IMG/VR virus record: IMGVR_UViG_3300009152_000133
Location: 1-31,294 of that record
From: a virus
DNA: 31,294 nucleotides
Reading direction: 5' to 3' (one strand)
Position 1 is the first letter of the stretch, and the number at the start of each line of letters is the position of its first letter. The notes under the pieces were generated by a model that was not told the DNA's origin, did not search any database, and saw nothing but the letters and a program-made list of their open reading frames with translations. The translations under genes and the position numbers were made by a program. Shown here one piece after another: positions 1 through 7,454 of the stretch.

Positions 1-2
1 AT

Positions 3-131
3 ATTGATGGGCAGATTTCCGAAATATTGAGCATAAAATACATAGATGAGAAGGCATACGCTGAGGTTACATATAGGACTAAAAGCAATTATGCCTCTGG
101 TAAAGTTGATATTATTTACATAAATCAATAA
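3..131 (+). CDS. C-terminal end of a gene cut by the left edge
   Basis: The reading frame is open from the first codon in the window and stops at TAA 129-131, giving 42 residues that end in ...DIIYINQ. Two bases separate the stop from the next start, as in the other tightly packed late genes here, so this is probably the end of a tail gene. The fragment is too short to identify. It is polar with alternating hydrophobic residues, consistent with beta structure. Confidence 0.6.
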   Translation: MDGQISEILSIKYIDEKAYAEVTYRTKSNYASGKVDIIYINQ

Positions 132-133
132 TT

Positions 134-358
134 ATGATGAATGCAGATACAAATAGGGTGGTGAATGACTTGAAAAGAAGCATGGATGCTATGATGGAAA
201 TTCATGCAAAGGCTCTGGCATCGATTCCGGACTCCTACGCCACTCAAAAAGAAGAAATAATGAATGACCTATCAATACTACCAAAACATGTAGAGAGGAA
301 AGATTTCGCTAGTATAAACGCATTACTCAATAAATATGCCAATAACGATATTAAATAA
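134..358 (+). CDS. Small helical protein, unknown function
   Basis: Seventy-four residues, mostly charged and helical (RVVNDLKRSMDAMMEIH near the start), with no membrane segment or recognised motif. ATG ATG occurs at 134; either Met may be used. Its last 23 bases overlap the start of the following large structural gene, which suggests translational coupling. The setting between tail genes makes a minor tail or assembly role plausible, but nothing in the sequence shows one. Confidence 0.6.
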   Translation: MMNADTNRVVNDLKRSMDAMMEIHAKALASIPDSYATQKEEIMNDLSILPKHVERKDFASINALLNKYANNDIK

Positions 359-2651
359 AGAGTATACCGATATATTCGGTAACGCTCTTCCTTTTTACCA
401 GAATAACGCTGGGGATAAAACATTGGTATCGTATAAGGTATTAGAGCAGATTCTGGTCGTATCAAATCCACAGAATGTATTGATGTTAAACTTCTTTGAA
501 AATACATGTACATGGGCAAATGGAAATTGGTATAAAGAGGGGTTTAATGTAGGGGATAATATTCAATTCCGTAAGTACGATTCACTGGGCAATTTAATCA
601 CAGTTGATACTGCAATAATTATATCAATTACCGGTGTAAATTACTCTGTTTTAAAAGTAGATGATATCGCTTCATCGGTACAAATAAATGTATCAAATCA
701 AGAGATTCTGGCAGTATGTCCTTTAACTGATTACAGAGCAGAGGAAATCGTGGTAACGATGAATCATGTAGTTTCTGGTACTATGGGAAGTGAGTACTCT
801 TTAATCGATGGAGAGGCGACGGTCTTTAGATTTAATGTTCGTGATGTGGCTGGGTTTCCATATCCAACGGCTGGGACTATTTTATTAGGTGAGGCAGTAG
901 GTAAACACTCTGGTCAATTTGAGGTTACTGCTGAGATAGAATTTACCAACGAAACACCTTTATCAGTGGGGTATCAAATAGGCTTAGGCTCGGTGTATTA
1001 TATTCGCTTTAATGTGATTAATTCTGGTATATATAACCAAACTGATTTCAATTACAATAATTGCCTTAAAATACACGATAAATTTGAGTACGCAAGACTT
1101 CTGGGGCAACCATTTAATCGTAATGTATTTTTTCTTACAGATGAGGCGAATACCGGCTGGTTTGATGAGGCATATAATGTAGGAATAGTTGATGCAACAC
1201 TGGTTCAAGGTATCACAGAACTGGCATTTGATACACCTACATCTGCACAGATTATTGTGCAAGGAACTTTGGCATTTACTGATGTTGCGATTGGGGGGTG
1301 TTATGTATCAGATGATGAAGATTATTATAAGAATCAAATTCCATCGCAATCGATATTCTCGATGTGTATTCCATCGACACCTTTGTTCGTATTTCCACAA
1401 TCATCACCTATCAATCCAGACGGCGCATGGTGGGATTTACAAGTGAATGGATATACGCTGGTCGGCACTACATGGACAATCGATATTACATTCATTCCTA
1501 TGGGTAATTTCGATGCCTTTATGAACACTCGAGCAGAGGGTGATAGAACATTCTACATGTGGCTAAAAATAGGCTCGGTTAATCTTCTCGTATACTCTGG
1601 TCAACTGGTCTCAAATCCACCGATTGGAGGACTACTAAAGATGACACAAAATATCTTCATAGACCACTCTGAAAATTATGATAATACTATTGACTCGGAC
1701 ACTTACTATGAGGCAAATATAGAGGATGATTTGGCGTTTATTGGTCACTTTAGATTGGAGGAAAACCAAGTATACGAAAGTATGACGGCTCGTATCGAAG
1801 CGCACAATACAGTATCTGGAGATTCATTCACTTTAACCTCTGTAAATTACAACTTCAATAGCGTACCTCTGGTGGCTGGTAGATATGTTCTTAACCTTAC
1901 TCAACCGGTGTTGACTATAATGCCGTCTACGAGCGTAAAAAGGGACTCTGCATTCACTCTGGAGCCGTCTTATGATATTCCGATGGCGTATGGAGTAAGA
2001 ATCTATTTTCCTTTCATCTATCGATGGGAATATTGGCTACAACAACTCAATGCTTCAAGTGACTTTTTTCCTAACCAGAATAAAAACTGGTTTCCATACG
2101 GAAATACTGGTGATTGGAATCTAAGATTACACCTTGAATTAGTTAAGAATAATGAAGCATTTGTATTCGATGATGCAATTAGAATTAAGGACTACGATTC
2201 CAACGAAAATATCTATCAAGAAATTGACCTTTATCGTGAATCTACCGGCGCTCTGGTTTCTGTGGTTATTGATTCGGAGTTACACAGAATAGTGGCTACG
2301 CATACAAATATAGATATGTCACCATGGGGTGCGAAAACATGGGGAATGATTACTATTGAGCCGACTGAAAGTTCACCAAGATGGCTGGTATCTACAACAG
2401 TCCCTTTCGACAATAATTCAGCGAATCCTTTGACACCAATCTCTGGACTTCTGGTCGCAATAACAAATCCAGCGCCTCACATAGCAGTAATGGAATGCTA
2501 CTTTGATTCTAGCAAAATTAATCTGGCTAATGGAGTAAAAATAACCACTAAAATTAAGGGATGTTCTGATGGCTTAATAGGTGGAAAACAAAAAACTGAT
2601 AATACTTTAAAAATGAAAACGGACGGAACAATAAAACAAAAATCATACTAA
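336..2651 (+). CDS. Large tail structural protein (tail tip or fibre type)
   Basis: A 771-residue protein with no signal peptide or membrane segment. It is rich in Tyr, Asn, Thr and Val and has the alternating pattern of a long beta-sheet protein. No catalytic motif is visible. It ends in a Lys-rich tail (KQKTDNTLKMKTDGTIKQ). It starts inside the preceding small gene and is followed after one base by a jelly-roll protein. Its place between the tape measure (right edge of the window, on a circular map) and the lysis genes is where tail-tip, baseplate and receptor-binding genes normally lie. The call rests on size, composition and position; no named domain was recognised. Confidence 0.65.
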   Translation: MPITILNKEYTDIFGNALPFYQNNAGDKTLVSYKVLEQILVVSNPQNVLMLNFFENTCTWANGNWYKEGFNVGDNIQFRKYDSLGNLITVDTAIIISITGVNYSVLKVDDIASSVQINVSNQEILAVCPLTDYRAEEIVVTMNHVVSGTMGSEYSLIDGEATVFRFNVRDVAGFPYPTAGTILLGEAVGKHSGQFEVTAEIEFTNETPLSVGYQIGLGSVYYIRFNVINSGIYNQTDFNYNNCLKIHDKFEYARLLGQPFNRNVFFLTDEANTGWFDEAYNVGIVDATLVQGITELAFDTPTSAQIIVQGTLAFTDVAIGGCYVSDDEDYYKNQIPSQSIFSMCIPSTPLFVFPQSSPINPDGAWWDLQVNGYTLVGTTWTIDITFIPMGNFDAFMNTRAEGDRTFYMWLKIGSVNLLVYSGQLVSNPPIGGLLKMTQNIFIDHSENYDNTIDSDTYYEANIEDDLAFIGHFRLEENQVYESMTARIEAHNTVSGDSFTLTSVNYNFNSVPLVAGRYVLNLTQPVLTIMPSTSVKRDSAFTLEPSYDIPMAYGVRIYFPFIYRWEYWLQQLNASSDFFPNQNKNWFPYGNTGDWNLRLHLELVKNNEAFVFDDAIRIKDYDSNENIYQEIDLYRESTGALVSVVIDSELHRIVATHTNIDMSPWGAKTWGMITIEPTESSPRWLVSTTVPFDNNSANPLTPISGLLVAITNPAPHIAVMECYFDSSKINLANGVKITTKIKGCSDGLIGGKQKTDNTLKMKTDGTIKQKSY

Positions 2652-2652
2652 C

Positions 2653-3270
2653 ATGGCAAACGAAAAAATCCACGATTATGTTGACCAAGTGGTCGGCTCT
2701 GAAATTAGAAATAACCAGATTTTCATAGATACCGATACCGAGATTTCGGCTGGTAACTGGTTATCTAAAAAATTACTTTTATCCGATGCACTATCGGAAT
2801 TTAATCAGCCATTTGGTGACTTTTATGACACCACTATACAGATTCAATCTGGTGCAAATTTGGTAAAAGCGATGCAATTAAATTCGGCAGTTACTGCAAA
2901 TGGAATTTCAGTGGTATTAGATGGATTATCGCTTCCAACTAAAATTAAGACTACGAAGCAAGGATATTTTAATATTCAATTTTCAGCACAAATCAGTCGC
3001 ACCACTGGTGGCTCATCGCAACAAGTTTCCATCTGGCTTCGCAAAAATGGGGTTGATGTACCTCAGTCAAATACACATATTAATGTGGTGTCAAATAGTA
3101 ATAAATCAGTCGCATCATGGAACTGGTTTCTAGCATGTAATGCAAACGATGAAATACAAATAATGTGGAGCGTGACCGATGTGGCGATACAACTTTTATC
3201 GGAGGTGGCAAATGTGGTGGTTCCACATCCAGCGACTCCATCTCTTATAGTAACAATATCTAAAGTCTAA
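2653..3270 (+). CDS. Tail protein with C1q/TNF-like jelly-roll pattern
   Basis: A 205-residue protein. Residues about 70-205 carry the pattern seen in phage virion proteins with a C1q/TNF-like beta jelly roll: a strand with GYFNIQFSAQI, then VSIWLRKNGVDVPQSNT, then an SWNWFLACNANDEIQIMWS segment and a final hydrophobic strand. Such trimeric heads often form the tips of fibres or decorate virions and may bind the cell surface. Residues 1-65 look like an attachment segment. It lies one base after the 771-residue protein and four bases before the next tail gene. The fold assignment is by eye; receptor binding is inferred. Confidence 0.6.
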   Translation: MANEKIHDYVDQVVGSEIRNNQIFIDTDTEISAGNWLSKKLLLSDALSEFNQPFGDFYDTTIQIQSGANLVKAMQLNSAVTANGISVVLDGLSLPTKIKTTKQGYFNIQFSAQISRTTGGSSQQVSIWLRKNGVDVPQSNTHINVVSNSNKSVASWNWFLACNANDEIQIMWSVTDVAIQLLSEVANVVVPHPATPSLIVTISKV

Positions 3271-3274
3271 CGCT

Positions 3275-4744
3275 ATGTCTTGCGCATGTATAACGATTAC
3301 ACTGAGTTCAACTAGTTCTCCTTTTAGCACCACTATTTCAGCAGATGCCATTGGAACATTCAATAGTCATAATTATTATTACTGGGTGTATGAGGGAAAT
3401 GATTATTACCTTTGGTATGATGGAGTAAGTCAATGGAATGTTACGATTGGTGGTCTCGGACCATCGTTTCCAAATACTACTTTCTGGAAAGATGCTTTCG
3501 ACCTTTGTCCTCCTATTGGAAGTATGCCACAATGGGCAGTTACATCATATTTTGATGAGTTTACGACTATCGCATGTGAGGGGACTTATGGCGTATGTTG
3601 TATTGAATTAATCTGGTGTTTTTTATTACATGGTGAGGTTGCATGTACACTTATTACTACAACAAAAGTAGGTGACGGCTCTTACACTTTTTCATGGACA
3701 AATCCAAATAATGACCAATTAATAGATTACACAATTGACTTCACTGGTGGTAACTGGGTAATCACTGATTCATTTGGCGATAAATGGGCATTAAGTGGTG
3801 ATTTATTTTGTCCAATAGGTGAGTGGACTGTCGGTCATAAGCCACTAGTATCAATAGAATCAAAAGAGATTGAATGTCCAATAGACCCACGATGCTGGAA
3901 TGAGGATAGAATCTATAAGCAATACGATGTGGTTACGCTTCCAAACGATAATATAGAAGATGATAGAGGCAATCAAGATTGTTGTTGTGAGCAACTGGTC
4001 TTAGGAAGTCAATCATCGAATTCATGGGAAAATGATATTACTCCAGCGTGGATAAAGGTCGATGCTTCCGGCTCTGCAACCATCGTACTTAAGAAAGATG
4101 GAGAGGCTACAACATATCCATTGGCAGTGCTTCCAATAGTAAGACAACCAAACGCGTATTATGCTGAGGTAAATTGGGGAGATGTACTGGCTTCTGATGG
4201 CGCTGGGTGTTATACTATTGAGATTGAATATAACATCGCTGGAATCGTAGGTAGTGTCCTCTGGGGTAACTATACCTTGATGCCTTACTCAATACAAAAT
4301 GCGATGTATACTGCAAGGGTAAGAGCCGTATTTAATTCATATTTTTACAAGGAAGATATTGACTTTACTGATACAAATATGCAAGGTACTTTGCGCTTCG
4401 CTGGGATGATTGGTAGGCGACAACCGAACACCGAAATTGATAATATCATTTACGGAACAAGGGAGATGAAATCTGTGGTTAGAGAAAATCTAAATGTCTA
4501 TGAAATATCAACAGACCCATTAGACGAATGTATCATCAAGCCGTTGATTGAATTGTACCTACTTCATGAAAATGAATTGTACATCAGCGACTATAATTAC
4601 CACAATCATTCGTACCTTTACAATGATTTACCGGTGATACTTGAGGAAAGTGCAGACATCACATACTATGATTGGAGCCGAAAGGCAAGTCTAGTAGCGA
4701 AAGTAGGGGATAAGATAAAGAATAATATGAACAATTTTAAATAA
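3275..4744 (+). CDS. Tail structural protein, Cys- and Trp-rich
   Basis: A 489-residue protein beginning MSCACITITLSS. It is beta-rich with many Trp, Tyr and Cys residues (for example ECPIDPRCW and a QDCCCEQ cluster in the middle), without a signal peptide or membrane segment. The C-terminal third contains helical and acidic stretches (EDIDFTDTNMQG). It is the last large gene of the tail block. It has no recognised family. A fibre, tip or chaperone-like accessory role is likely from position alone. The paired cysteines could bind metal or be buried in small beta domains; nothing here decides between these. Confidence 0.6.
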   Translation: MSCACITITLSSTSSPFSTTISADAIGTFNSHNYYYWVYEGNDYYLWYDGVSQWNVTIGGLGPSFPNTTFWKDAFDLCPPIGSMPQWAVTSYFDEFTTIACEGTYGVCCIELIWCFLLHGEVACTLITTTKVGDGSYTFSWTNPNNDQLIDYTIDFTGGNWVITDSFGDKWALSGDLFCPIGEWTVGHKPLVSIESKEIECPIDPRCWNEDRIYKQYDVVTLPNDNIEDDRGNQDCCCEQLVLGSQSSNSWENDITPAWIKVDASGSATIVLKKDGEATTYPLAVLPIVRQPNAYYAEVNWGDVLASDGAGCYTIEIEYNIAGIVGSVLWGNYTLMPYSIQNAMYTARVRAVFNSYFYKEDIDFTDTNMQGTLRFAGMIGRRQPNTEIDNIIYGTREMKSVVRENLNVYEISTDPLDECIIKPLIELYLLHENELYISDYNYHNHSYLYNDLPVILEESADITYYDWSRKASLVAKVGDKIKNNMNNFK

Positions 4745-5164
4745 ATGACAATGATAGTAAATAGATATTATTTCGAACTGGTGGGGAATTACATAGTAGT
4801 ATATTGTGTGAATGGCGATGATATGGAAGTAGAAACTTTATTGCGCCAAGTATTCATTCCATTTACATCGAGAATTATTACTGATGTGACTGAGGTAGAT
4901 GGAAAATTAATGGTAAATAACTTAATGCTTTTACTTGAAAATACGGCTTTAATATCAGTCAATAGATATTGTGAGGAAGTACTAAGAGACGGAACGCTGG
5001 TGTCTGATTTTGAGCCTCAAAAGGCTGGTCAGCCAATGGCGATGTTCTTCTGGCTTAGCGAAAGATGTGAGTTCGATACGATAATTCAGCAAGTGGCTCA
5101 GTTTACTGGTGTCACCATGGTACAAAATACCAAAATAATTGAACAACCTTTAAAAGCATTATGA
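4745..5164 (+). CDS. Small protein before the lysis genes, unknown
   Basis: A 139-residue protein that starts on the base after the previous stop (TAA ATG). Residues 1-30 are strongly hydrophobic and beta-like (YYFELVGNYIVVYCVNGD) but lack an N-terminal basic segment, so a soluble or virion-associated protein is more likely than a membrane one. No motif is recognised. The tight coupling suggests it belongs with the tail genes. Confidence 0.6.
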   Translation: MTMIVNRYYFELVGNYIVVYCVNGDDMEVETLLRQVFIPFTSRIITDVTEVDGKLMVNNLMLLLENTALISVNRYCEEVLRDGTLVSDFEPQKAGQPMAMFFWLSERCEFDTIIQQVAQFTGVTMVQNTKIIEQPLKAL

Positions 5165-5165
5165 T

Positions 5166-5483
5166 ATGAAATGGAACGGAGATTTTAGTGATTTAATGGC
5201 AGTTGGAATTGGAGTGGCTGGTGCATTATTGAAAGGGATAAAATCAAAACTGAATAAAATGACTGTTCTTATTGGTTGTATTGTGGCTGGTATTCTTACC
5301 TACTCTGCAACTGGAATAATAGAAATGTACTACGCAACACTATCACCAAAGATAATCATTCTGGTGTCCTTTTCAGTAGGCTGGTTAACCAATGAGATTA
5401 CACAAAAGATGGATGACTTTATTGGGGATGTGTACGCTATGGCTATTGCTTACATTAAAACTTTTTTCACTAAAAAACCTTGA
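5166..5483 (+). CDS. Holin-like membrane protein
   Basis: A 105-residue protein with three hydrophobic segments (about 9-23, 32-52 and 62-76), a basic loop KGIKSKLNK between the first two and a Lys-rich C-terminus (FFTKKP). Size, topology and place at the start of a lysis cassette match holins, which open the inner membrane at the end of infection. It resembles small holins of the LydA / phage holin 3 type, but I cannot assign a family from sequence alone. It is directly followed by a spanin-like protein and a candidate endolysin. Confidence 0.7.
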   Translation: MKWNGDFSDLMAVGIGVAGALLKGIKSKLNKMTVLIGCIVAGILTYSATGIIEMYYATLSPKIIILVSFSVGWLTNEITQKMDDFIGDVYAMAIAYIKTFFTKKP

Positions 5484-5484
5484 T

Positions 5485-5769
5485 ATGAAATCATTTGTAT
5501 TTTTAATTCTATTCATGGCTTCCGGCTATTGCTGGGGGTTAAATGACACAATAAGTGACACAACATATAAACATAGTGTAATTCAAGTCGATGAGCATCT
5601 GGTTATTCAAGATTCAATCTTCATTGAGACTACTATTGAAAGGGTAAAGAAAGAAGTTAAGGCATATGAATCTGGGGACTTAATTCATAAGGTAGTATCA
5701 GTATCAGTTATCGCTCTGGTCTTATTGTCATTTATCAATCACTACATTAAACGCAAACGCAATGGTTAG
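5485..5769 (+). CDS. Candidate unimolecular spanin
   Basis: A 94-residue protein. The ATG at 5485 is preferred over an upstream in-frame ATG at 5392, which would run through the holin gene. Residues 1-18 form an export signal (MKSFVFLILFMASGYCWG). Residues 30-60 are beta-prone (SVIQVDEHLVIQDSIFIE) and then basic-helical. Residues 68-85 are a membrane segment followed by a basic tail (KRKRNG). A cleaved or lipidated N-terminus outside and a C-terminal inner-membrane anchor with positive residues inside is the topology of unimolecular spanins, which link the two membranes during lysis. The Cys at 16 is not in a classic lipobox (preceding residue is Tyr), which is the weak point. Confidence 0.5.
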   Translation: MKSFVFLILFMASGYCWGLNDTISDTTYKHSVIQVDEHLVIQDSIFIETTIERVKKEVKAYESGDLIHKVVSVSVIALVLLSFINHYIKRKRNG

Positions 5770-6334
5770 AAACTACACAGATGCACAATTACTAAATAAA
5801 GTAAAAAGCCTAAATTCATTCAAATCGCTTCCGACTGGATATTGGATTCTGGGTGTTCAATCCCAAAATGATGCGTATAATTTATTTGATGATAAGTTCT
5901 ATTTATTCAATAATGACAAATTTATCCTCGTAACTTCTGGCACAACCAATGCCGGTGTTAATGGTTTAATGAAGTATGATTCATACAATAAAGATGGCGT
6001 AGCAGTCATAAAGACAAATGAGTGGTATTACGATGTTTGGAAATATGGACTACATCGAGGCAAGATGAGAGCCTTAAGACAAGTTAGACCTTTCTTGATT
6101 TCTCGTGATGGCGACAAAGATAAAATGATAGAAGAAGGCATTTCACACCCAGTGATGTGTGGAATAAACTTCCATGCAAATACTTATGACATGGACAATA
6201 AAGTCATAAAAGAGATTATTGGAGGGTGGAGTTTAGGGTGTCAAGTCGTAAATAACACACCAAAATATATTCAAATCATCGACATGATTCAGCCTCAAAA
6301 GGTCGTTTCATACTGCTTACTCAAAGAATTTTAG
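5762..6334 (+). CDS. Candidate endolysin with L,D-transpeptidase-like motif
   Basis: A 190-residue protein overlapping the spanin-like gene by 8 bases. It begins YTDAQLLNKVKSL and contains GINFHANTYD around His138 and GGWSLGCQVVNN with Cys160. The spacing and form H...SxGC resemble the catalytic motif of YkuD-type L,D-transpeptidases (HG...SHGC), which act on peptidoglycan. I know similar uncharacterised proteins from other Bacteroidetes phages and prophages, usually without a function. No signal peptide is present, as expected for a holin-dependent lysin. The position as last gene of the holin/spanin cassette supports a cell-wall enzyme; the chemistry is inferred. Confidence 0.55.
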   Translation: MVRNYTDAQLLNKVKSLNSFKSLPTGYWILGVQSQNDAYNLFDDKFYLFNNDKFILVTSGTTNAGVNGLMKYDSYNKDGVAVIKTNEWYYDVWKYGLHRGKMRALRQVRPFLISRDGDKDKMIEEGISHPVMCGINFHANTYDMDNKVIKEIIGGWSLGCQVVNNTPKYIQIIDMIQPQKVVSYCLLKEF

Positions 6335-6395
6335 GTCTTAAAATCGTTCTGAGGGCAAATTTCTACAAATTGTCGAAAACGGCATTTTAAGGCAT

Positions 6396-6489
6396 TTTAA
6401 GCAACTTTACACCATTTTCTATATTCGGTGTTATAGAGACGACGAAGTAAGAAACGCTATGGAGGCTAGGGCTGGAGAGCGTCAAAAAA
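6396..6489 (+). repeat. Dispersed structured element, copy A
   Basis: First of three copies. Conserved blocks: TTTAAGCAACTTT (6396-6408), exactly 21 bases, GTTATAGA (6430-6437), six bases, GAAGT (6444-6448), AGAAA (6450-6454), then a G-rich segment ending GAGAGCGTC and a run of A. Possible stems: ACACC/GGTGT (6410-6414 with 6427-6431), or GGTGTT with AACGCT (6427-6432 with 6453-6458, two G-U pairs), and ACGCT/AGCGT (6454-6458 with 6478-6482). Similarity to copy B extends upstream to about 6354 (GGCAAAT...GGCATTT). Unlike copies B and C, it is followed by several hundred non-coding bases. Confidence 0.75.
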
Positions 6490-6548
6490 CAGCGAATCGC
6501 TGGAAGCCTAATAGATAGGACAAATCAAAAAAAAATCAAAAATAATCG

Positions 6549-6587
6549 TCTATGTTTAGAGGGATAGAGAGCGTCATCTAAAAAAAC
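6549..6587 (+). repeat. Partial copy of the dispersed element (3' half)
   Basis: GAGGGATAGAGAGCGTC at 6559-6575, preceded by GTCTATGTTTA and followed by ATCTAAAAAAAC, matches the 3' end of copies A and C (CTAT, variable bases, GAGGGGTAGAGAGCGTC, A-run). The 5' blocks TTTAAGCAACTTT and GTTATAGA are missing, so this is a remnant or a separately used half-element about 86 bases after copy A. Confidence 0.55.
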
Positions 6588-6588
6588 A

Positions 6589-6621
6589 TTTGGTTATATT
6601 AAATTTAATTTACAATCTTTG
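6589..6621 (+). promoter_or_regulatory. Promoter candidate, Bacteroidetes type
   Basis: TTTG at 6589-6592, a 21-base spacer, then AATCTTTG at 6614-6621, one mismatch from the TAnnTTTG -7 box of Bacteroidetes promoters. It points into the non-coding stretch ending at the terminator 6855-6884, so a transcript of about 250 nt could start near 6628. Confidence 0.4.
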
Positions 6622-6627
6622 TTTTGT

Positions 6628-6884
6628 CCAACGGGGCAACGGTCTTTGAAATGCGAACACACAACAATCCAACTTAGTCAGATAGGTAAGATACGAAAAC
6701 GGCTTAGGCTCACAGTAGTTAAAAAAGTGGTTATCTGAGATGGGGGTACAAAAAGTGGTTAGTTCGAAAAAATCCTAAGTGAGTTACATACATGTACATG
6801 CGTATTTTTTACGAGCCTACATGTGTGCATATGGGCGTTCTTTTTTTTGCGATTAAGCGATGTTGGAAACGGCATCGCTTTTTT
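6628..6884 (+). ncRNA. Candidate non-coding transcript
   Basis: The interval lies between the promoter candidate and a strong terminator and contains no open frame longer than about 33 codons. Internal features are a 6-bp long-range stem (6703-6708 with 6774-6779) enclosing two direct repeats AAAAAGTGGTTA. The ends are inferred from the promoter and terminator. It may instead be a long leader of the early operon with a conditional terminator. Confidence 0.3.
6855..6884 (+). terminator. Factor-independent terminator
   Basis: Perfect 8-bp stem AAGCGATG (6855-6862) with CATCGCTT (6873-6880), a 10-base loop, and a run of T to 6884. It lies just before the first early gene, so it either ends a small RNA or late transcript, or attenuates the early operon. 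Confidence 0.8.
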
Positions 6885-6900
6885 GCGTTATAAACAAATT

Positions 6901-6926
6901 AGTCGAACAATTTAAAAAGCAAAATC
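6901..6926 (+). promoter_or_regulatory. Leader box shared with the ERF-fusion gene
   Basis: AGTCGAACAA (6901-6910) followed by A-rich sequence with AAAAAGCAAAA, 18 bases between the 8-mer AGTCGAAC and the ATG at 6927. The same arrangement occurs at 13354-13378. The 8-mer is exactly complementary to the loop of the hairpin RNA candidate at 15188-15195. It could be a translation-control site, an operator or a conserved leader. Confidence 0.45.
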
Positions 6927-7049
6927 ATGAAAAAAGAAATGAGAATTACCAGAACAAAAATTCAGTTGGAAATCGCTACTGCAAAATTTGGACATCGTTC
7001 AGCAAAAACAATCCAGTTAAGAATCAAGTTAAACAATTTAAAAAACTAA
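6927..7049 (+). CDS. Small basic protein, first early gene
   Basis: A 40-residue frame, ATG 6927 to TAA 7047-7049, rich in Lys, Arg, Thr and Ile (it ends QLRIKLNNLKN). It is preferred over an overlapping 80-residue frame starting at 6860, because that one begins inside the terminator stem and lacks an A-rich leader, whereas this one follows AAAAAGCAAAATC. Its function is unknown; the high basic charge suggests nucleic-acid contact. Confidence 0.5.
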   Translation: MKKEMRITRTKIQLEIATAKFGHRSAKTIQLRIKLNNLKN

Positions 7050-7053
7050 GACC

Positions 7054-7449
7054 ATGCAAAATTCACACTTTAAAAACAGAACGGCAAACGGACATTCACT
7101 AAACAAAATGAATGACCAAAATTACTTACTACGCAGAAAAGTAATTGACATTATTTATGACCTTAACAAACTGGTTAAACTTCCTCGCATCGAAGTTAGA
7201 ATTGTATCTGGTGGAAAAGCAGAGGTTTGTGGTTACGCTTACATGGGTGGATGTGTAGTTCATATGAACGAATCACACATCAATACAAAACACTTCTACC
7301 AAGTTGTACTACACGAAATACTTCACGCAGTTCTGGCTACGCCACACGATGAGAACTGTGATTTAATGTCGGCTTATGTTAGACCACTGACCGATGCAAA
7401 AGCATTACAATTATTCTTAAATTACTTTTCACCTTTAAATAAAAACTAG
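7054..7449 (+). CDS. Zinc-peptidase-like protein (HExxH)
   Basis: A 131-residue protein with VVLHEILHAVLATPHDENCDLM at residues 84-105. HEILH (87-91) is a zinc-binding HExxH. His98 is a likely third ligand and Met105 a possible Met-turn, so it resembles metzincin or M10-like minimal proteases, with one extra residue between the second and third His compared with HExxHxxGxxH. Its substrate is unknown; small phage proteases of this kind could act on host or phage proteins early in infection. An alternative start at 7108 (MNDQNYLLRRK) would remove a polar 18-residue tail and has an A-rich leader; the motif is kept either way. Confidence 0.6.
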   Translation: MQNSHFKNRTANGHSLNKMNDQNYLLRRKVIDIIYDLNKLVKLPRIEVRIVSGGKAEVCGYAYMGGCVVHMNESHINTKHFYQVVLHEILHAVLATPHDENCDLMSAYVRPLTDAKALQLFLNYFSPLNKN

Positions 7450-7454
7450 AAATT

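Larger units (their letters stand above)
6335..6926 (+). other. Long non-coding hub between late and early genes
   Basis: No convincing gene in 592 bases. The stretch holds, in order: a full copy of the dispersed element (core 6396-6489), a partial copy of its 3' half (6559-6575), a Bacteroidetes-like promoter candidate (6589-6621), a pair of direct repeats AAAAAGTGGTTA at 6722-6733 and 6750-6761, a long-range stem CTTAGG/CCTAAG (6703-6708 with 6774-6779), and a factor-independent terminator (6855-6884). The shared leader box starts at 6901. It separates the lysis cassette from the early genes and probably works as a control region. Confidence 0.7.

Noticed and set aside
244-519. Open frames on the minus strand (for example 244-519, 984-1262, 13014-13262, 16091-16357, 27670-27969)
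   Set aside because: All lie opposite long + strand genes with clear coding signals, lack A-rich leaders and give no recognisable proteins.
5392-5484. Upstream extension of the spanin-like gene
   Set aside because: It lies inside the holin gene in another frame; the ATG at 5485 begins a clean signal peptide.
6792-6893. 33-residue frame across the terminator
   Set aside because: It reads through the terminator stem and T-run; no leader or coding pattern supports it.
6335-6926. tRNA or tmRNA in the non-coding hub
   Set aside because: A GTTCGAA word at 6762 looked like a T-arm, but no acceptor stem or cloverleaf can be drawn.
6860-7102. 80-residue open frame at the start of the early region
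   Set aside because: It begins inside the stem of the terminator and has low-complexity Lys/Asn composition. The frame at 6927-7049 has the leader and spacing typical of this phage.
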